Origin: Succinimonas amylolytica DSM 2873
GTDB lineage: Bacteria > Pseudomonadota > Gammaproteobacteria > Enterobacterales > Succinivibrionaceae
DNA: 37,524 nucleotides
Assembly (NCBI RefSeq): GCF_000378405.1
Contig: NZ_KB899636.1
Coordinates: 734,830 to 772,353, forward strand
Direction: 5' to 3'
This document shows, piece after piece, positions 22,909-33,100 of the stretch. The stretch's first letter is position 1, and each line of letters opens with the position of its first letter. The notes below the pieces were generated by a model, which worked only from the letters and a program-made list of their open reading frames with translations, was not told where the DNA came from and ran no database searches. The position numbers were made by a program, and so were the translations under genes.

Positions 22909-23397
22909 ATGGCACAACATACAGAACTTTATGATTATGAACCGAGAGAGCCTGTGCTTCTCGGCGGAACTCATTCCCAGTTTTCTACTGACGGCGGAGC
23001 TACCTGGACTCCTCTCAAGGGTGCGCAGGAGCTCGGGGATATCGGCGATATTGCAGAATCCGTGGAATGCACCACCATCGATGATGACAGAAAAGTTTAC
23101 TGCGGCGGTTTGAAGGACTCCGCTGAAAAGGAACTCACTATCTACTATTACGATGATGACGCCGACCAGCAGGCTCTCATTGCTGCCGCCGAGGCACAGC
23201 AGACAGTTCGCATCCGCCATCAGTGGCCGAACGGTACCAGAGCTGCCTATGATTTGAAGCTTCTAGGCTATCAGATTATGTCCGGCTCTGCTGACGGCTT
23301 TATGCAGCTTAAGGTTTCCGGCAGACAGGCATCAGATGTTGTCTGGTCGAATGCCGATGATGAACAGGCTCAAAGCAATGAAAATGAAGGAGATTAA
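22909..23397 (+). CDS. Major tail tube protein
   Basis: The 162-residue beta-rich protein (EPVLLGGTHSQFSTDGGATW, SVECTTIDDDRK and ELTIYYYDDDADQQAL) resembles lambda V-type tail tube proteins, which stack in hexameric rings around the tape measure. It lies directly before the chaperone pair, where tube genes normally are. The acidic C-terminal tail (DDEQAQSNENEGD) is probably flexible. Confidence 0.88.
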   Translation: MAQHTELYDYEPREPVLLGGTHSQFSTDGGATWTPLKGAQELGDIGDIAESVECTTIDDDRKVYCGGLKDSAEKELTIYYYDDDADQQALIAAAEAQQTVRIRHQWPNGTRAAYDLKLLGYQIMSGSADGFMQLKVSGRQASDVVWSNADDEQAQSNENEGD

Positions 23398-23399
23398 CC

Positions 23400-23705
23400 A
23401 TGTCTTATCTTGAACAGATTAAATCGTTGAAATTTAAAATCAGCAAGGTAACCGTTGACGGTGTGGACTTTTACCTGCGTGAACTTTCGGGCAAGGCTCG
23501 TATCGACTTTGAGAACGAGAAGGACTTACAGCTTCGCGTTCTCAAGATGATGCATGCGTCTCTCTGCGATGCTGACGGCAACCTCACCGAAAAGCCGGAG
23601 GACTTCAATGCCTTTATGGAATCCGTGCCGAACAAGGTGCTGAACGCTTTGGTTAACGCCTTCTCGGCTCTCAACATCACCAGCGAGACCAGCTTAAAAA
23701 ACTAA
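23400..23705 (+). CDS. Tail assembly chaperone (gpG-like)
   Basis: 101 residues, MSYLEQIKSLKFKISKVTVD onward; a small protein that coats the tape measure during tail assembly, as lambda gpG does. The frame ends TTA AAA AAC TAA, where a -1 slip would make a longer G-T fusion. Function is inferred from position between tube and tape measure and from the frameshift architecture. Confidence 0.85.
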   Translation: MSYLEQIKSLKFKISKVTVDGVDFYLRELSGKARIDFENEKDLQLRVLKMMHASLCDADGNLTEKPEDFNAFMESVPNKVLNALVNAFSALNITSETSLKN

Positions 23706-23932
23706 TCCGGGGCAGTTTTACTTTCAGACTGGCGGTGAGAATTGCCCGGGAAATCCACCGCCCAATCTCTGAAGTTCTGGAATATCCCACCACCGAGTTC
23801 AACTACTGGGCGGTGGTTTTTCAGGAGGAATACTATGAGGCTCATCCGAAAGAAAGGTACAAAGCCGGAATGACGGAGAGCGATTGTGCCAGAGAGGTTG
23901 AGAAGTTTAAACAAATGATGAACAAACGGTAG
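23400..23932 (+). CDS. Tail assembly chaperone G-T fusion by -1 frameshift
   Basis: Slipping -1 on A AAA AAC (23696-23702) continues the protein as LKKLIRGSFTFRLAVRIARE and on to EVEKFKQMMNKR, adding 76 residues before TAG 23930-23932. The T part has no good start of its own (only a GTG at 23735 without RBS), and the -1 frame is open from the slippery site to its stop. This mirrors lambda G/GT, in which a small fraction of ribosomes make the fusion. The minor product is thought to recruit the tape measure. Confidence 0.85.
23696..23702 (+). promoter_or_regulatory. Programmed -1 frameshift slippery site
   Basis: A AAA AAC in the zero frame, one of the most efficient bacterial slippery heptamers, lies immediately before the zero-frame stop TAA (23703-23705). 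An adjacent stop is a known stimulator. No obvious strong downstream hairpin was identified by eye. Confidence 0.88.
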
Positions 23933-23959
23933 CGTTATTGATGTACGATTTATCAACAG

Positions 23960-24040
23960 ATTAGGCATCAGATAACAGTTGAATTATTTGTTGATACTAG
24001 TTAAATTACTGACATATGAATAGTACGGCCAATTGTTCAC
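23960..24040 (+). promoter_or_regulatory. Candidate promoter region of the ATPase moron
   Basis: The 195 bp between the T frame and the moron are AT-rich and open with no gene. TTGAAT with TAAATT 17 bp on, and TTGATA with TATGAA 18 bp on, are both reasonable sigma-70 arrangements here. Which one acts cannot be decided by reading. Confidence 0.4.
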
Positions 24041-24127
24041 AGGAAGTTCCGTCCTGTATCACGGATAAAAATTCAGTGCTGTGATAAAATGACAGCCGAT
24101 GATGTTGAGTTCGGGGAGGTTAAAGTC

Positions 24128-25783
24128 ATGGGAAGTATTCTGAATCCGACCATGGAAAACAGCTTTGAAACACTGGTTAATTTCAAAGATAAAGACATAT
24201 TTGTTGATAAAACGGATTTTATAGAAAAGATGTCTGCAAAGATCAATGCAGATAAACGTTTTTTTGCCGTAACCCGTCCCCGCAGATTCGGAAAAACCGT
24301 AACGGCCCATATGCTTTTAGCCTATTATTCCAAAGGGTATATCGGCACAAAAATATTTGACGGTCTGCATATTGCTGATAAAGACAACTATGCTGAACAT
24401 CTCAATAAATATGATGTTATTTACATTGATATGAATACCATCGACGGATTGTTTGATGGTTATTCAGGTCAGAAACAGAAAGTCGAAGGTGTTAATGATC
24501 TGGTTGACTATTTCGAGTATTCAGTAATTAAAGATTTAAAATCGAGTAATGAATTTTCAAAATGTCTTGAAAAGCATCAAATTGGAAATATGGGACTTCT
24601 GGAAACTTTACTTGCAATCACCCAAGATTTAAATACCAGATTCATTTTTATTATGGATGAATGGGATCTGGTATATCGTGAATACCGTGATGACGAGGTT
24701 TTGCAGAAGAAATTTATCAAACTGTTAAAAAATCTGTTTAAATCTGATGGCGGTAAAGCTTGCTTTGCCTTAGCTTATCTCACCGGTATTCTGCCAATCA
24801 AAAAATACAATTCCCAATCAGCATTGAATGGCTTTGATGAATATAACATGCTCTCTCCTGGGGATTATGCTCCTTACTTTGGTTTTACGGAAGATGAGGT
24901 AGCCAACATTGTAAAATCGCCTAATTGTAAAGTTTCACATCATGATTTAAAGAGCTGGTACGAGGGTTATAAAATCAAAGGTGTGGATATTTACAACCCT
25001 AACTCTGTGTGTAAGGCAGTAACTAGAAATGAATGTATCAGTTACTGGAGCGGAACTTCGTCCAATGAGGAATTTGTACGTTTGATCAATATGGATTTTG
25101 ACGGCATAAAGGAAGACATCATCAATTTAATCGAAGGTGATGAAGTTACTTTCAGCTGTGCCAATTTCCAGAATGATATGGTAACCATAAAAGATAAAAA
25201 TGATGTCTTCAGTCTTCTGGTATGCCTCGGTTACCTTGGATGTGCCGAAACAAAAAATCAATATCGTAAAGTTGCCTATGTTCCGAATGCCGAAATCAAA
25301 GCAGTGCTGATGGATATTGTCAGAGAGCAGAACTGGTATGAACGAATGGAAACCATCAGACGTTCAGAAAACCTGCTCAAAGCTATCAAGGAACTTGACG
25401 GAACAACCGTAGCCACAATTATTCAGGATATTCACAATTCTCCGGCTGTAGCTCTGCTCGACTACAATGATGAGGAATCTCTTACGTATTGTGTGATGAC
25501 CGGTCTTTTATGGTCAACTCTTGATGATTACAGCTATCACCGGGAAGATCAGGCAGGAAAGGGGCGTGTTGATTTAGTGTATGAGCCGATAACAAGGAGA
25601 CAGCCTCTTATTCTGATTGAATTTAAGTATGATGACTCTGCCGAAGAAGCCATTAAGCAGATTAAGGAAAAAGAGTATTTCAAACGCTATGCCGGACAGT
25701 ACAGAAATATCATACTTGTCGGAATAAATTTCAGCACCAAGACCAAGGATCACCAGTGCCTGATTGAAAAACTGGATAACTAA
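24128..25783 (+). CDS. AAA-ATPase-like / PD-(D/E)XK nuclease protein (moron)
   Basis: 551 residues. The N-terminal AAA-ATPase-like domain has IFVDKTDFIEKM, Walker A in VTRPRRFGKTVTAHM (about residues 48-62) and Walker B FIMDEWDLVY. The C-terminal nuclease-like (DUF1703 type) part has GKGRVDLVY (about 477-485) and LILIEFKYD (about 494-502), giving the D...ExK catalytic pattern. The family is abundant in gut bacteria and its function is unknown. ATG 24128 is chosen for GGGGAGG 8 bp upstream. It is more AT-rich than its neighbours, sits between the tail chaperone and tape measure where no gene is expected, and ends in its own terminator. Confidence 0.9.
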   Translation: MGSILNPTMENSFETLVNFKDKDIFVDKTDFIEKMSAKINADKRFFAVTRPRRFGKTVTAHMLLAYYSKGYIGTKIFDGLHIADKDNYAEHLNKYDVIYIDMNTIDGLFDGYSGQKQKVEGVNDLVDYFEYSVIKDLKSSNEFSKCLEKHQIGNMGLLETLLAITQDLNTRFIFIMDEWDLVYREYRDDEVLQKKFIKLLKNLFKSDGGKACFALAYLTGILPIKKYNSQSALNGFDEYNMLSPGDYAPYFGFTEDEVANIVKSPNCKVSHHDLKSWYEGYKIKGVDIYNPNSVCKAVTRNECISYWSGTSSNEEFVRLINMDFDGIKEDIINLIEGDEVTFSCANFQNDMVTIKDKNDVFSLLVCLGYLGCAETKNQYRKVAYVPNAEIKAVLMDIVREQNWYERMETIRRSENLLKAIKELDGTTVATIIQDIHNSPAVALLDYNDEESLTYCVMTGLLWSTLDDYSYHREDQAGKGRVDLVYEPITRRQPLILIEFKYDDSAEEAIKQIKEKEYFKRYAGQYRNIILVGINFSTKTKDHQCLIEKLDN

Positions 25784-25809
25784 TTTCACAACCAAAACCA
25801 TTTCCCATG

Positions 25810-25838
25810 AAGGATCTCCTAACCGAGATCCTTTTTTT
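25810..25838 (+). terminator. Intrinsic terminator of the moron
   Basis: AAGGATCTC and GAGATCC pair with a six-base loop, then seven T. It lies 18 bp before the tape measure start, so tail transcription must pass it or resume after it. Confidence 0.9.
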
Positions 25839-25855
25839 ATTTTCAGGAATTTCAA

Positions 25856-28573
25856 ATGAACGACAGCACCATCAGGCTTTCAGCCGACACGTCAGCTCTC
25901 TCGGATTCACTCTCCAAAATTGCCGAGGAAATGACTGCTATGAAGGACGCTGTTTCCTCCTCGGCTGCTGCCATGGGTGCAAACCTTGATGCCTCGGCAA
26001 AACAGGCAGAGGCTACCAATGCCGCAATTCACGGACTTGATGACAGCGTTAAGACCGTAACCGACTCCATCAACGAGCAGACCAAAACTGTTACCGACCT
26101 CGGCACACAGCAAAGTAAGGTAACAAAGGAAATCAGCAAGGCCTTAAATACTCAGAATACCCAGCAGAAAGACGCCAACACCACTCTTGCCGAGCAGAAG
26201 AAAATCATGCAGGAGCAGGAAGCTGAAATCAAAAAGGTTACCAAGGCTGTGGATAATCAGACCGGAGTTCTGCAGAAAAATGCCGGTGGCTGGAAAATGC
26301 TGATGACGGGTTTTGCCATCAAGTTTGCCTCTGAAGTTGTTGATGGTTTTAAGAGCATCATTTCCACCGGACTTGAGGCCTCTCGTGTTTACGAGGACAT
26401 GACGGCAAGACTTACACCTCTCGTGGGTGATTTGGAAACTGCTCAGAAAACCTTCTGGAGCCTTAACGGTCTTGAGGATGAAACAGCAACTGCCACCGAT
26501 AAACTCGCTAAAGCCTTTGTGGATTTAGGTAATAACGGACTAACCAATTCCAATGAGCAGCTTAAGACCTATGCCACCATTGCTCATGGTACAGGTAGAG
26601 ACATCAACACCTTAACTGATGCGGTTATTGCCTTCTCGCAAGGCTCTACCAAGGCACTAAGGCAGTTTGGCATTACTGCAAAGGACAACGGCGATACCAT
26701 TTCTCTTACCTACAAAGGCTCAACCACTGAGATTGAAAAGAACAGCAAGGCTCTTGATGAGTACCTGAATCAGCTTGCTAGAAACAACTTTGACGGAGTG
26801 CTGGAAGTCAAGCTCAACACTGTATCTGCCGCCACCGGAAGACTGGATAACGCCTGGGGAACTTTCTGCACCAGACTCATGCAGTCAAACGGCGGTTTCG
26901 GTGAACTCATCATCATGGGTAATGACTTTCTTGCCAATACCCTGAACGGTATTTCTGAATGGCTGGACGACCCTGCGGTAATTGAGTGGTTCCACAATCT
27001 TGCAAAAACGGTACGTGAGACTTTCGAGGGAATACGCACCGCATGGGATAGCGTGAAGGACTTTTTCAGCGACACCCTTGAGCTTATCGGTGTTGAGATG
27101 AAGGACGGAACCGGGAACTGGAAACTTTTCTTTTCAAACTTTTTTCAGTTTGCTCAGATTGGCCTGCTGCAGCTCAGTCAGAAAGTCGGAGAGCTGTGGG
27201 ATAACACCATCGGTTATCTCAATGCCATAGGTGAAGGTATCGGAACCTCTCTTTCCGGCGGAACATTCTCCGAGGGCTTTGATTTTGCCCGTGAGCGAAC
27301 CAAAAGAGAGGCAGAGGAAACCGCAAAAATCTATAAGGCCACCATTGCCGGAATCGAAAAGAACATCACCGAGTCGCAGAACCGCATTGCCGCTGAACGG
27401 CAGAGAATTGCGGAAAAGTATCAGAACAAGCCTGTGGGTGAAGGAACTCAGTCTGTTGACGGCTTGAGGATTGGTGCAAATAAAGACTCAGGCAAAGGAA
27501 AAAGTGGCGGCGGTGCTCTCTCCAAATCGGCAGAAGCCCGTGATACCTGGACTCCGTACTACGAGCAGATTTTGGAACTCGATATCCGCTCAAAGGGAGA
27601 ATTAGAACAGCTCGAATGGGAACATGCCAGGAAAATCAGTGAGTTTAATGCCGTTATAGCAGAGAACACAATAATTTCCGAAACCGAGAAAAACAATGCT
27701 CTGCTCATTCTTGAACAGGACTATCAGAAACAGAAAGCTGAAATTGAAAAGTCGGCCATGGACTTCATCAATTCTCTCAATCCCGAGGATGAGGAGATTG
27801 TCAGATTGCAGGAAAGTTACGGCAGAAAGCTTGAAATGCTGGAGCAGTACCACAATGACAGACTGATTTCCGAGGAAAACTACCTGCAGGCGCATACGGC
27901 TCTGATGGAACAATACACCACAGAATCGACTGCGGCCAAACAGAAAAAACAGTCCGAAGATTTGAAGAAAATGATGGAGCCTTACGAGAAAATGGCTGAT
28001 GCCACCATTTCAATTTCCGATGCCTTTGATGATTTGTCTGCCAATATGAACGAATCCTCCGGTGCCTATAAGGCCTTATTTGCGGTTCAGAAAAGTTTTG
28101 CGGTAGCCAGTGCCACCATGGATGCGGTGCAGGCATGGATTAAGGCTTTAAATGATCCGACAGCAGTTACCTGGCCACAGAAACTAGCGAACTATGCATC
28201 CGCTGTTGCCACCACATCCTCCGCCATTTCCCAGCTTACCTCGGTTTCCATGCACGATAAAGGCGGTCAGATTAAAGCCGGTGAATGGGGTATCGTCGGT
28301 GAGTACGGACCGGAGCTGGTGCAGGGGCCGATGAGCGTGACTTCCCGAAAGGAAACTGCTGAACTGGCACGTTCTGCCATTAACGGAGGCTCGGGAAACG
28401 GCTGCAATGTATGTGTGAACCTTTACGAGAATTCTGAAAAGGCAGGAACCGTTGAAACCCGCGGTGATGATGAGCAGAGAATCGTAGATATCTTTGTGGC
28501 CGACATCCGTCACGGCGGTTCAATGAGCAAAGCTCTGCAGAGCACCTTCAATCTCAGTCGAATGGGAGCTTAA
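25856..28573 (+). CDS. Tail tape measure protein
   Basis: The 905-residue protein sets tail length. The N-terminal 140 residues are coiled-coil and rich in A, T, Q and K. A hydrophobic segment follows near residue 147 (WKMLMTGFAIKFASEVVDGF), then the conserved tape-measure region with PLVGDLETAQKTFW and DAVIAFSQGSTKALRQFGIT. A second coiled coil spans about 560-700, and the C-terminus has HDKGGQIKAGEWGIVGEYGP, typical of the family. AGGA precedes ATG 25856 by 8 bp. Its size suggests a tail of ordinary siphophage length. Confidence 0.95.
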   Translation: MNDSTIRLSADTSALSDSLSKIAEEMTAMKDAVSSSAAAMGANLDASAKQAEATNAAIHGLDDSVKTVTDSINEQTKTVTDLGTQQSKVTKEISKALNTQNTQQKDANTTLAEQKKIMQEQEAEIKKVTKAVDNQTGVLQKNAGGWKMLMTGFAIKFASEVVDGFKSIISTGLEASRVYEDMTARLTPLVGDLETAQKTFWSLNGLEDETATATDKLAKAFVDLGNNGLTNSNEQLKTYATIAHGTGRDINTLTDAVIAFSQGSTKALRQFGITAKDNGDTISLTYKGSTTEIEKNSKALDEYLNQLARNNFDGVLEVKLNTVSAATGRLDNAWGTFCTRLMQSNGGFGELIIMGNDFLANTLNGISEWLDDPAVIEWFHNLAKTVRETFEGIRTAWDSVKDFFSDTLELIGVEMKDGTGNWKLFFSNFFQFAQIGLLQLSQKVGELWDNTIGYLNAIGEGIGTSLSGGTFSEGFDFARERTKREAEETAKIYKATIAGIEKNITESQNRIAAERQRIAEKYQNKPVGEGTQSVDGLRIGANKDSGKGKSGGGALSKSAEARDTWTPYYEQILELDIRSKGELEQLEWEHARKISEFNAVIAENTIISETEKNNALLILEQDYQKQKAEIEKSAMDFINSLNPEDEEIVRLQESYGRKLEMLEQYHNDRLISEENYLQAHTALMEQYTTESTAAKQKKQSEDLKKMMEPYEKMADATISISDAFDDLSANMNESSGAYKALFAVQKSFAVASATMDAVQAWIKALNDPTAVTWPQKLANYASAVATTSSAISQLTSVSMHDKGGQIKAGEWGIVGEYGPELVQGPMSVTSRKETAELARSAINGGSGNGCNVCVNLYENSEKAGTVETRGDDEQRIVDIFVADIRHGGSMSKALQSTFNLSRMGA

Positions 28574-28575
28574 TC

Positions 28576-29250
28576 ATGCAATTTTATCCTTCTTATCTGC
28601 CGCCTCCGCAGCAGAGAGGCTTTAACTACAAAATCAAACCCAACATCATCAGAACCCAGATGGCAGACGGCCATGTTCGGCAAAGGCTGGTTAATACCGG
28701 AACTCCTCATGAGCTTTCCGTAAATTTCATTTTCAGTGATGAAGAATACCGGAAGTTTATGGCATGGTACCGAAAAGACATCAACTACGGTCAGGACTGG
28801 TTCTACATGCCGGTGCTGAATGAATACGGCAGCACTGATTCACTCTGCAGAATACAGAATGGCGAACTCTCTGCCTCGCTTAACTGCGTTAACAACAATG
28901 GTCCGTTATGGTCGGTGCAGTGCCGCCTTGACGTAGAACCGGGAATTGGCGGTGATGAGGTATGGATTGATCCGGAAGGCTGGGATGAGCTTTATGCCTA
29001 TATCTGGGTTGCTTATTACACCAATTACGAGTGGCCGGGGATTAAGCTCAAAAAGAATAGATTCGGCTATTACGTTTTTAACCTGAATCTTCTCAAAGGT
29101 TATCCGTATGACGGGTATGTGGAATTCAACGATAACAACGGCAATTCCACCTGGAGTTTTTATTCCTACGAAATCGATGACTGGTGTGGCCGCATTATCA
29201 AAGTCAAGCCGGATTCTGAAGAGGTGGAATACCTTTCATGGTTTAACTAA
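28576..29250 (+). CDS. Tail tip protein (gpM-like) with C-terminal CBM26-like domain
   Basis: 224 residues. The first 125 or so (MQFYPSYLPPPQQRGFNYKI then YRKFMAWYRKDINYGQDWFY) look like a gpM-position minor tail protein. Residues 138-224 have GWDELYAYIWVAYYTNYEWP, GIKLKKNRFGYYVFNLN and YVEFNDNNGNSTW. This reproduces the WDxxYaYxW...WPGxxM...Y...vxFNdgxxxT layout of starch-binding module CBM26. If so, the virion could adhere to starch or a host glycan. The family match is by eye and the aromatic residues are the main support. Confidence 0.7.
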   Translation: MQFYPSYLPPPQQRGFNYKIKPNIIRTQMADGHVRQRLVNTGTPHELSVNFIFSDEEYRKFMAWYRKDINYGQDWFYMPVLNEYGSTDSLCRIQNGELSASLNCVNNNGPLWSVQCRLDVEPGIGGDEVWIDPEGWDELYAYIWVAYYTNYEWPGIKLKKNRFGYYVFNLNLLKGYPYDGYVEFNDNNGNSTWSFYSYEIDDWCGRIIKVKPDSEEVEYLSWFN

Positions 29251-29259
29251 GGACGGAAA

Positions 29260-29724
29260 ATGCTTTATTCACTTGAAGAAATCTATGCCAGCGGTGGCAG
29301 ACTGCCGATTGTTACTCTCACCATTGCCAATGAGAGCACCGGAACTCTGCGTTATGTGCTGGGTTACGAAGACATGCAGCTCTGGGGCAATACCTATGAA
29401 AAATCTGCCTTTACGGTTTCAATGCCGGAAAGGTCTGACAGCGGCTTTTCCGATTTATCCTTCGGAGTTGACGGAGTCAGCGGTGAAGCCTACGAGTATA
29501 TGAAGCGGGTTATCGAAACTCAGACAACCACCTACATCACCGTTACCCAGTGGCATTATGAATATCACGACAAGCTTTCTGAACTGACGCTCACCATCAC
29601 CGGCGGACGCATCACCCGGGAATCGGCAACTTTCACCGCATCCTTCTGCGATATGCTGAATCTTGAGTTTCCGCGTCTGCGCTATACCGCATCAAATGCA
29701 CCGGGGCTTAAGTATGTGGCTTAA
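29260..29724 (+). CDS. Minor tail protein, gpL-like
   Basis: The 154-residue beta-rich protein, with LRYVLGYEDMQLWGNTYEKS and GGRITRESATFTASFCDMLN, lies between the gpM-position gene and the NlpC/P60 gene, the place of lambda L. Lambda L binds an iron-sulfur cluster through cysteines, whereas only one Cys is obvious here (SFCDM), so that feature is not supported. The RBS is AAGGA. Confidence 0.72.
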   Translation: MLYSLEEIYASGGRLPIVTLTIANESTGTLRYVLGYEDMQLWGNTYEKSAFTVSMPERSDSGFSDLSFGVDGVSGEAYEYMKRVIETQTTTYITVTQWHYEYHDKLSELTLTITGGRITRESATFTASFCDMLNLEFPRLRYTASNAPGLKYVA

Positions 29725-30103
29725 CCATTATCTTCTCATCAGACATACACCGAACGGCAGAAAGTATCCGTTCCTCGACTGCTGGGGACTGGTCTGCGAG
29801 TTCTACCGCCGGGAGCTGGGCATAGAACTTGACGACTATACGGATTTCAGCATTCGGGAAGGGTTCAAGAAGGAAAGATCCTGCTTTTTTGAAATTGACC
29901 CGCCCCACTCCGAGTTCGGTGACGTGATTGCATTTTTCAGGCATGGTCTGATCTTCCATGTAGCAGTGTATCTTGGCAAAGGTGAAATGCTACACACCGG
30001 ACTTAACCGTCATTGCCGGGTGGAAAAGATCAGATCAATGCAGTTTGTTGAAACAAGAATCTACAGGCATACCAGCCTTCCAAAGAGAAAAAATGAAACT
30101 TGA
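29714..30103 (+). CDS. Tail tip NlpC/P60 peptidase (gpK-like)
   Basis: The 129-residue protein starts at ATG 29714, overlapping the previous gene by 11 bp. FLDCWGLVCEFYRRELGIEL holds the nucleophile Cys23, HVAVYLG has the expected His82, and H94 in MLHTG may complete the site. This is the C40 peptidase half of lambda gpK. The N-terminal JAMM domain of gpK is missing. It probably cleaves peptidoglycan or processes the tail tip. Confidence 0.87.
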   Translation: MWLNHYLLIRHTPNGRKYPFLDCWGLVCEFYRRELGIELDDYTDFSIREGFKKERSCFFEIDPPHSEFGDVIAFFRHGLIFHVAVYLGKGEMLHTGLNRHCRVEKIRSMQFVETRIYRHTSLPKRKNET

Positions 30104-33100
30104 AATTGTAACCAGAGAGGACTTGAGCAAGGTTCTCGAGCAGTTAGATCTGCCTGAATACAGCGGAAGTCTGCCCGCTCTCCTGAAAAGTCAGATCACA
30201 TCATACAATCCGACATTAAAACCATATCTGTCGCTTTACGTTAACGGCAGAAAGGTAGAACAGACTGAATGGCAGCACACCTTTATCAGTCGTGATGATC
30301 ATTTAAAGTTTGTCATTGAACCCGGAGTAACCGGTACAGCCATTGCCGCTATCATTTCCGTGGTAGTTGCTGTGGCTTCTGCCGTTTATGCCATGGTGAG
30401 CATGAACAAGCTGGGCAAGCACAATCAGAAGGATTCCAAACAGGGAAACTCCATCTATGACGTGAATGTTCAGGGCAACAAAGTAAAACTGATGGAAATC
30501 ATCCCGGAAAACTTCGGATTCTTCAAACGCTACCCTGATTACCTTGCAGACAGACATGTGTTTTACCGCAACAATACTCTGTTCTGCGACATGATTTTAT
30601 GCCAGGGTATCGGCTACTACGATTACAAATCCGACCACTCAGACATCTACATCGGCGAGACTCCCATCAGTGAACTCAAGGGCTGTGCGGCTCACATTAT
30701 CGAGCCGGGAATAAAGATTACCGCAGAGAATTCTCCCGAAGACAAGTCATGGTACTGCTGGTATTCCTCCACCGAGGTCACCCAAAGCGGCCATACACTT
30801 AAAAGCGGGCAGGGCAAAATCGATACCTCCTCAAAGGATGGTGTAAATCTTGAGTTCAGTGGTAAGACCTTCTCAGGTTTTTCCTATCAGAGTTTTTCCC
30901 ACGGTTATGGCGGCTGCTCCGGTGGCGGGGTTGATGTTCACCGCATCAGGAAAACCTTCGATTTGAAATGGGCAGACGGAACCATATTTGAGCTTTCCGG
31001 GGTTACCAATACCCGCAGAATAAGCACAGAGATTGTTTCTGCAAGCTCTGATGAAGGAATAACTGTTATTACAGTGAAAAAGGACGCTCTCATTCAGGAT
31101 TTCAGCTATCTCCGGTCAAGGCAGACTGAAGTTCAAACTGCTATTGATGAGGAAACCGGTGAGGAGACACAGACCGAGGTGATTGTAAGAAACGGTGATT
31201 ATGTCAGAGTTTCCTTATCGGCAATAACATCAGTCACCTATGACACCATTCCTTCCGGCTCAAGCGGAGGAAAATCTGTCACCGAGGAGGAAAGCAACGA
31301 CGTGTCTGCGCTCTGTGAAATCCTGGAGATAACCGCTGACGGTGACAATGTTACGCTGAAGTTCGACAGTTCGGATTTAACAGTTCCTGCCTTCCCGGAT
31401 ACAGTTGAACCGTCTCAGCCCTACACAAAGATTACCGATACGGCAAATCGGCTGGCAGGCTCTGTGTTTCAGCCCATGCCTGCGGATTATCCGTATGACG
31501 ATAACGGCTTTTATGAAATCGTGAGTTTCAGAGATGGCACCTATACGGTTAAGAGACTCAATGACAGCTACGGTGAAATCGCTGACTGGCCGGGGTTCTT
31601 TTCCAGCGGAATCAATCAGGAAAACACTGTCTTTACGTTAATCAGCGGTCAGGCAAGTGACGGCGGTTACGTTGGACCTTACCGGGCATGTCCGTATGGT
31701 GCGGTATCAAACATCTTTGAACTTGATTTCTCTCTGCCGTCAGGACTTGGAAAACTCAACGATGACGGTGATTTTGAGAAACTCACCATCACCATTCAGA
31801 TTGAGTACCGCAGAGCCGGTTCGGATGATGAGTACACGGTGATTGAGAAATCATGGACCAACAGTACCAACGACCAGCTTGCCGAAACCATCAGACTTGA
31901 ACTTGATGCAGCAGACAACTATGAGTTCAGGGTTCTCAGAACCTCAAAGGAGGACGGCTCAACCCGGGCTCTCGAGGAAATCAAATGGACCGGACTTAAA
32001 AGCGTCATCAGCACCATTGACCGGTATGACAACATGACCGTGCTCATCTGCAGGTTTAAAGGCAATGAAACCTTATCCGAGCTTTCCGAAAATCAGCTCG
32101 CCACTTACTGGACAAGAAAACTTCCTGCTCTGGGGTATTCAGATAATCTGCCGCTGACGCCGACAAGGGATATTGCTCCGGTGGTTCAGTACATTGTACG
32201 GAAATCCAAATACCGCAATATCCTTGATGTCGATACGCTGATGGAGTTTGATGAACTGTGGCGGTCACAGGGACTTGAATGTAACGGCTCCATCGACAGT
32301 GACAGCACGTTACTTGAAAGTTTACGCGATGTGCTCAACTGCGGCTTTGCAGTTCCGGTGGTTCGTGACAACACCTTATCGGTTAAGAGGCTTCATGCCG
32401 GAGCACAGCCTGTGCAGATTTTCACGAAAAGCAATATGACCTCAAGTCCGGTGATCACTTACTCTCTGCCCAAGGACGATGACATAAACGAAGTGGTGGT
32501 AAATTTCACCTCTCCGAAAACCTATAAGACCGAAACGGTGTACTGTCACACTGATGATGAAGGAAACAAACGCATCACTGATTATCCTGAATCTGACAAT
32601 CAGGAAAGACTTGATGCCTGGGGCGTAACCGACAGAGAGCATGCCATTGCTCTCGGTATGAGGCGACTTCGGTATCTTAGAAATACCCGGGTAACCTATG
32701 ACATCAAAACCGAACTCAACGGACTCAACTGCAATTTCAACGACCTTGTGGGACTGGTGCTGGATGAGAATCTCTCGAACATCACCGGAAGGATAACCGC
32801 AATTAACGGTCAGAACATCACTACTGATATCGAGATTCCGGAAGACTGCTGGGACGGAGTTATATACATTTCAAGGAAGGACGGCTCTTATGGTGAATAT
32901 ACCTTTTACCGCAATGACAGCCATTCTCTCTATTTAGACAGTTATCCAGATATCTACTGGGACAGTGAGTTTGGCAAGTCTCTCGAATATCCGCTCTTTG
33001 CCATCGGAGAGTTACAGCTCTGCTGGGTTACGGCTGTTAAACCGGAAAGCAATAACAGGTGTTCGCTCAGTCTCATCAATTACTCGGAGGACATTTTCAG

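Noticed and set aside
23735-23932. Independent gene starting at GTG 23735
   Set aside because: There is no RBS, and the same frame is open back to the slippery heptamer, so it is better read as the frameshift extension.
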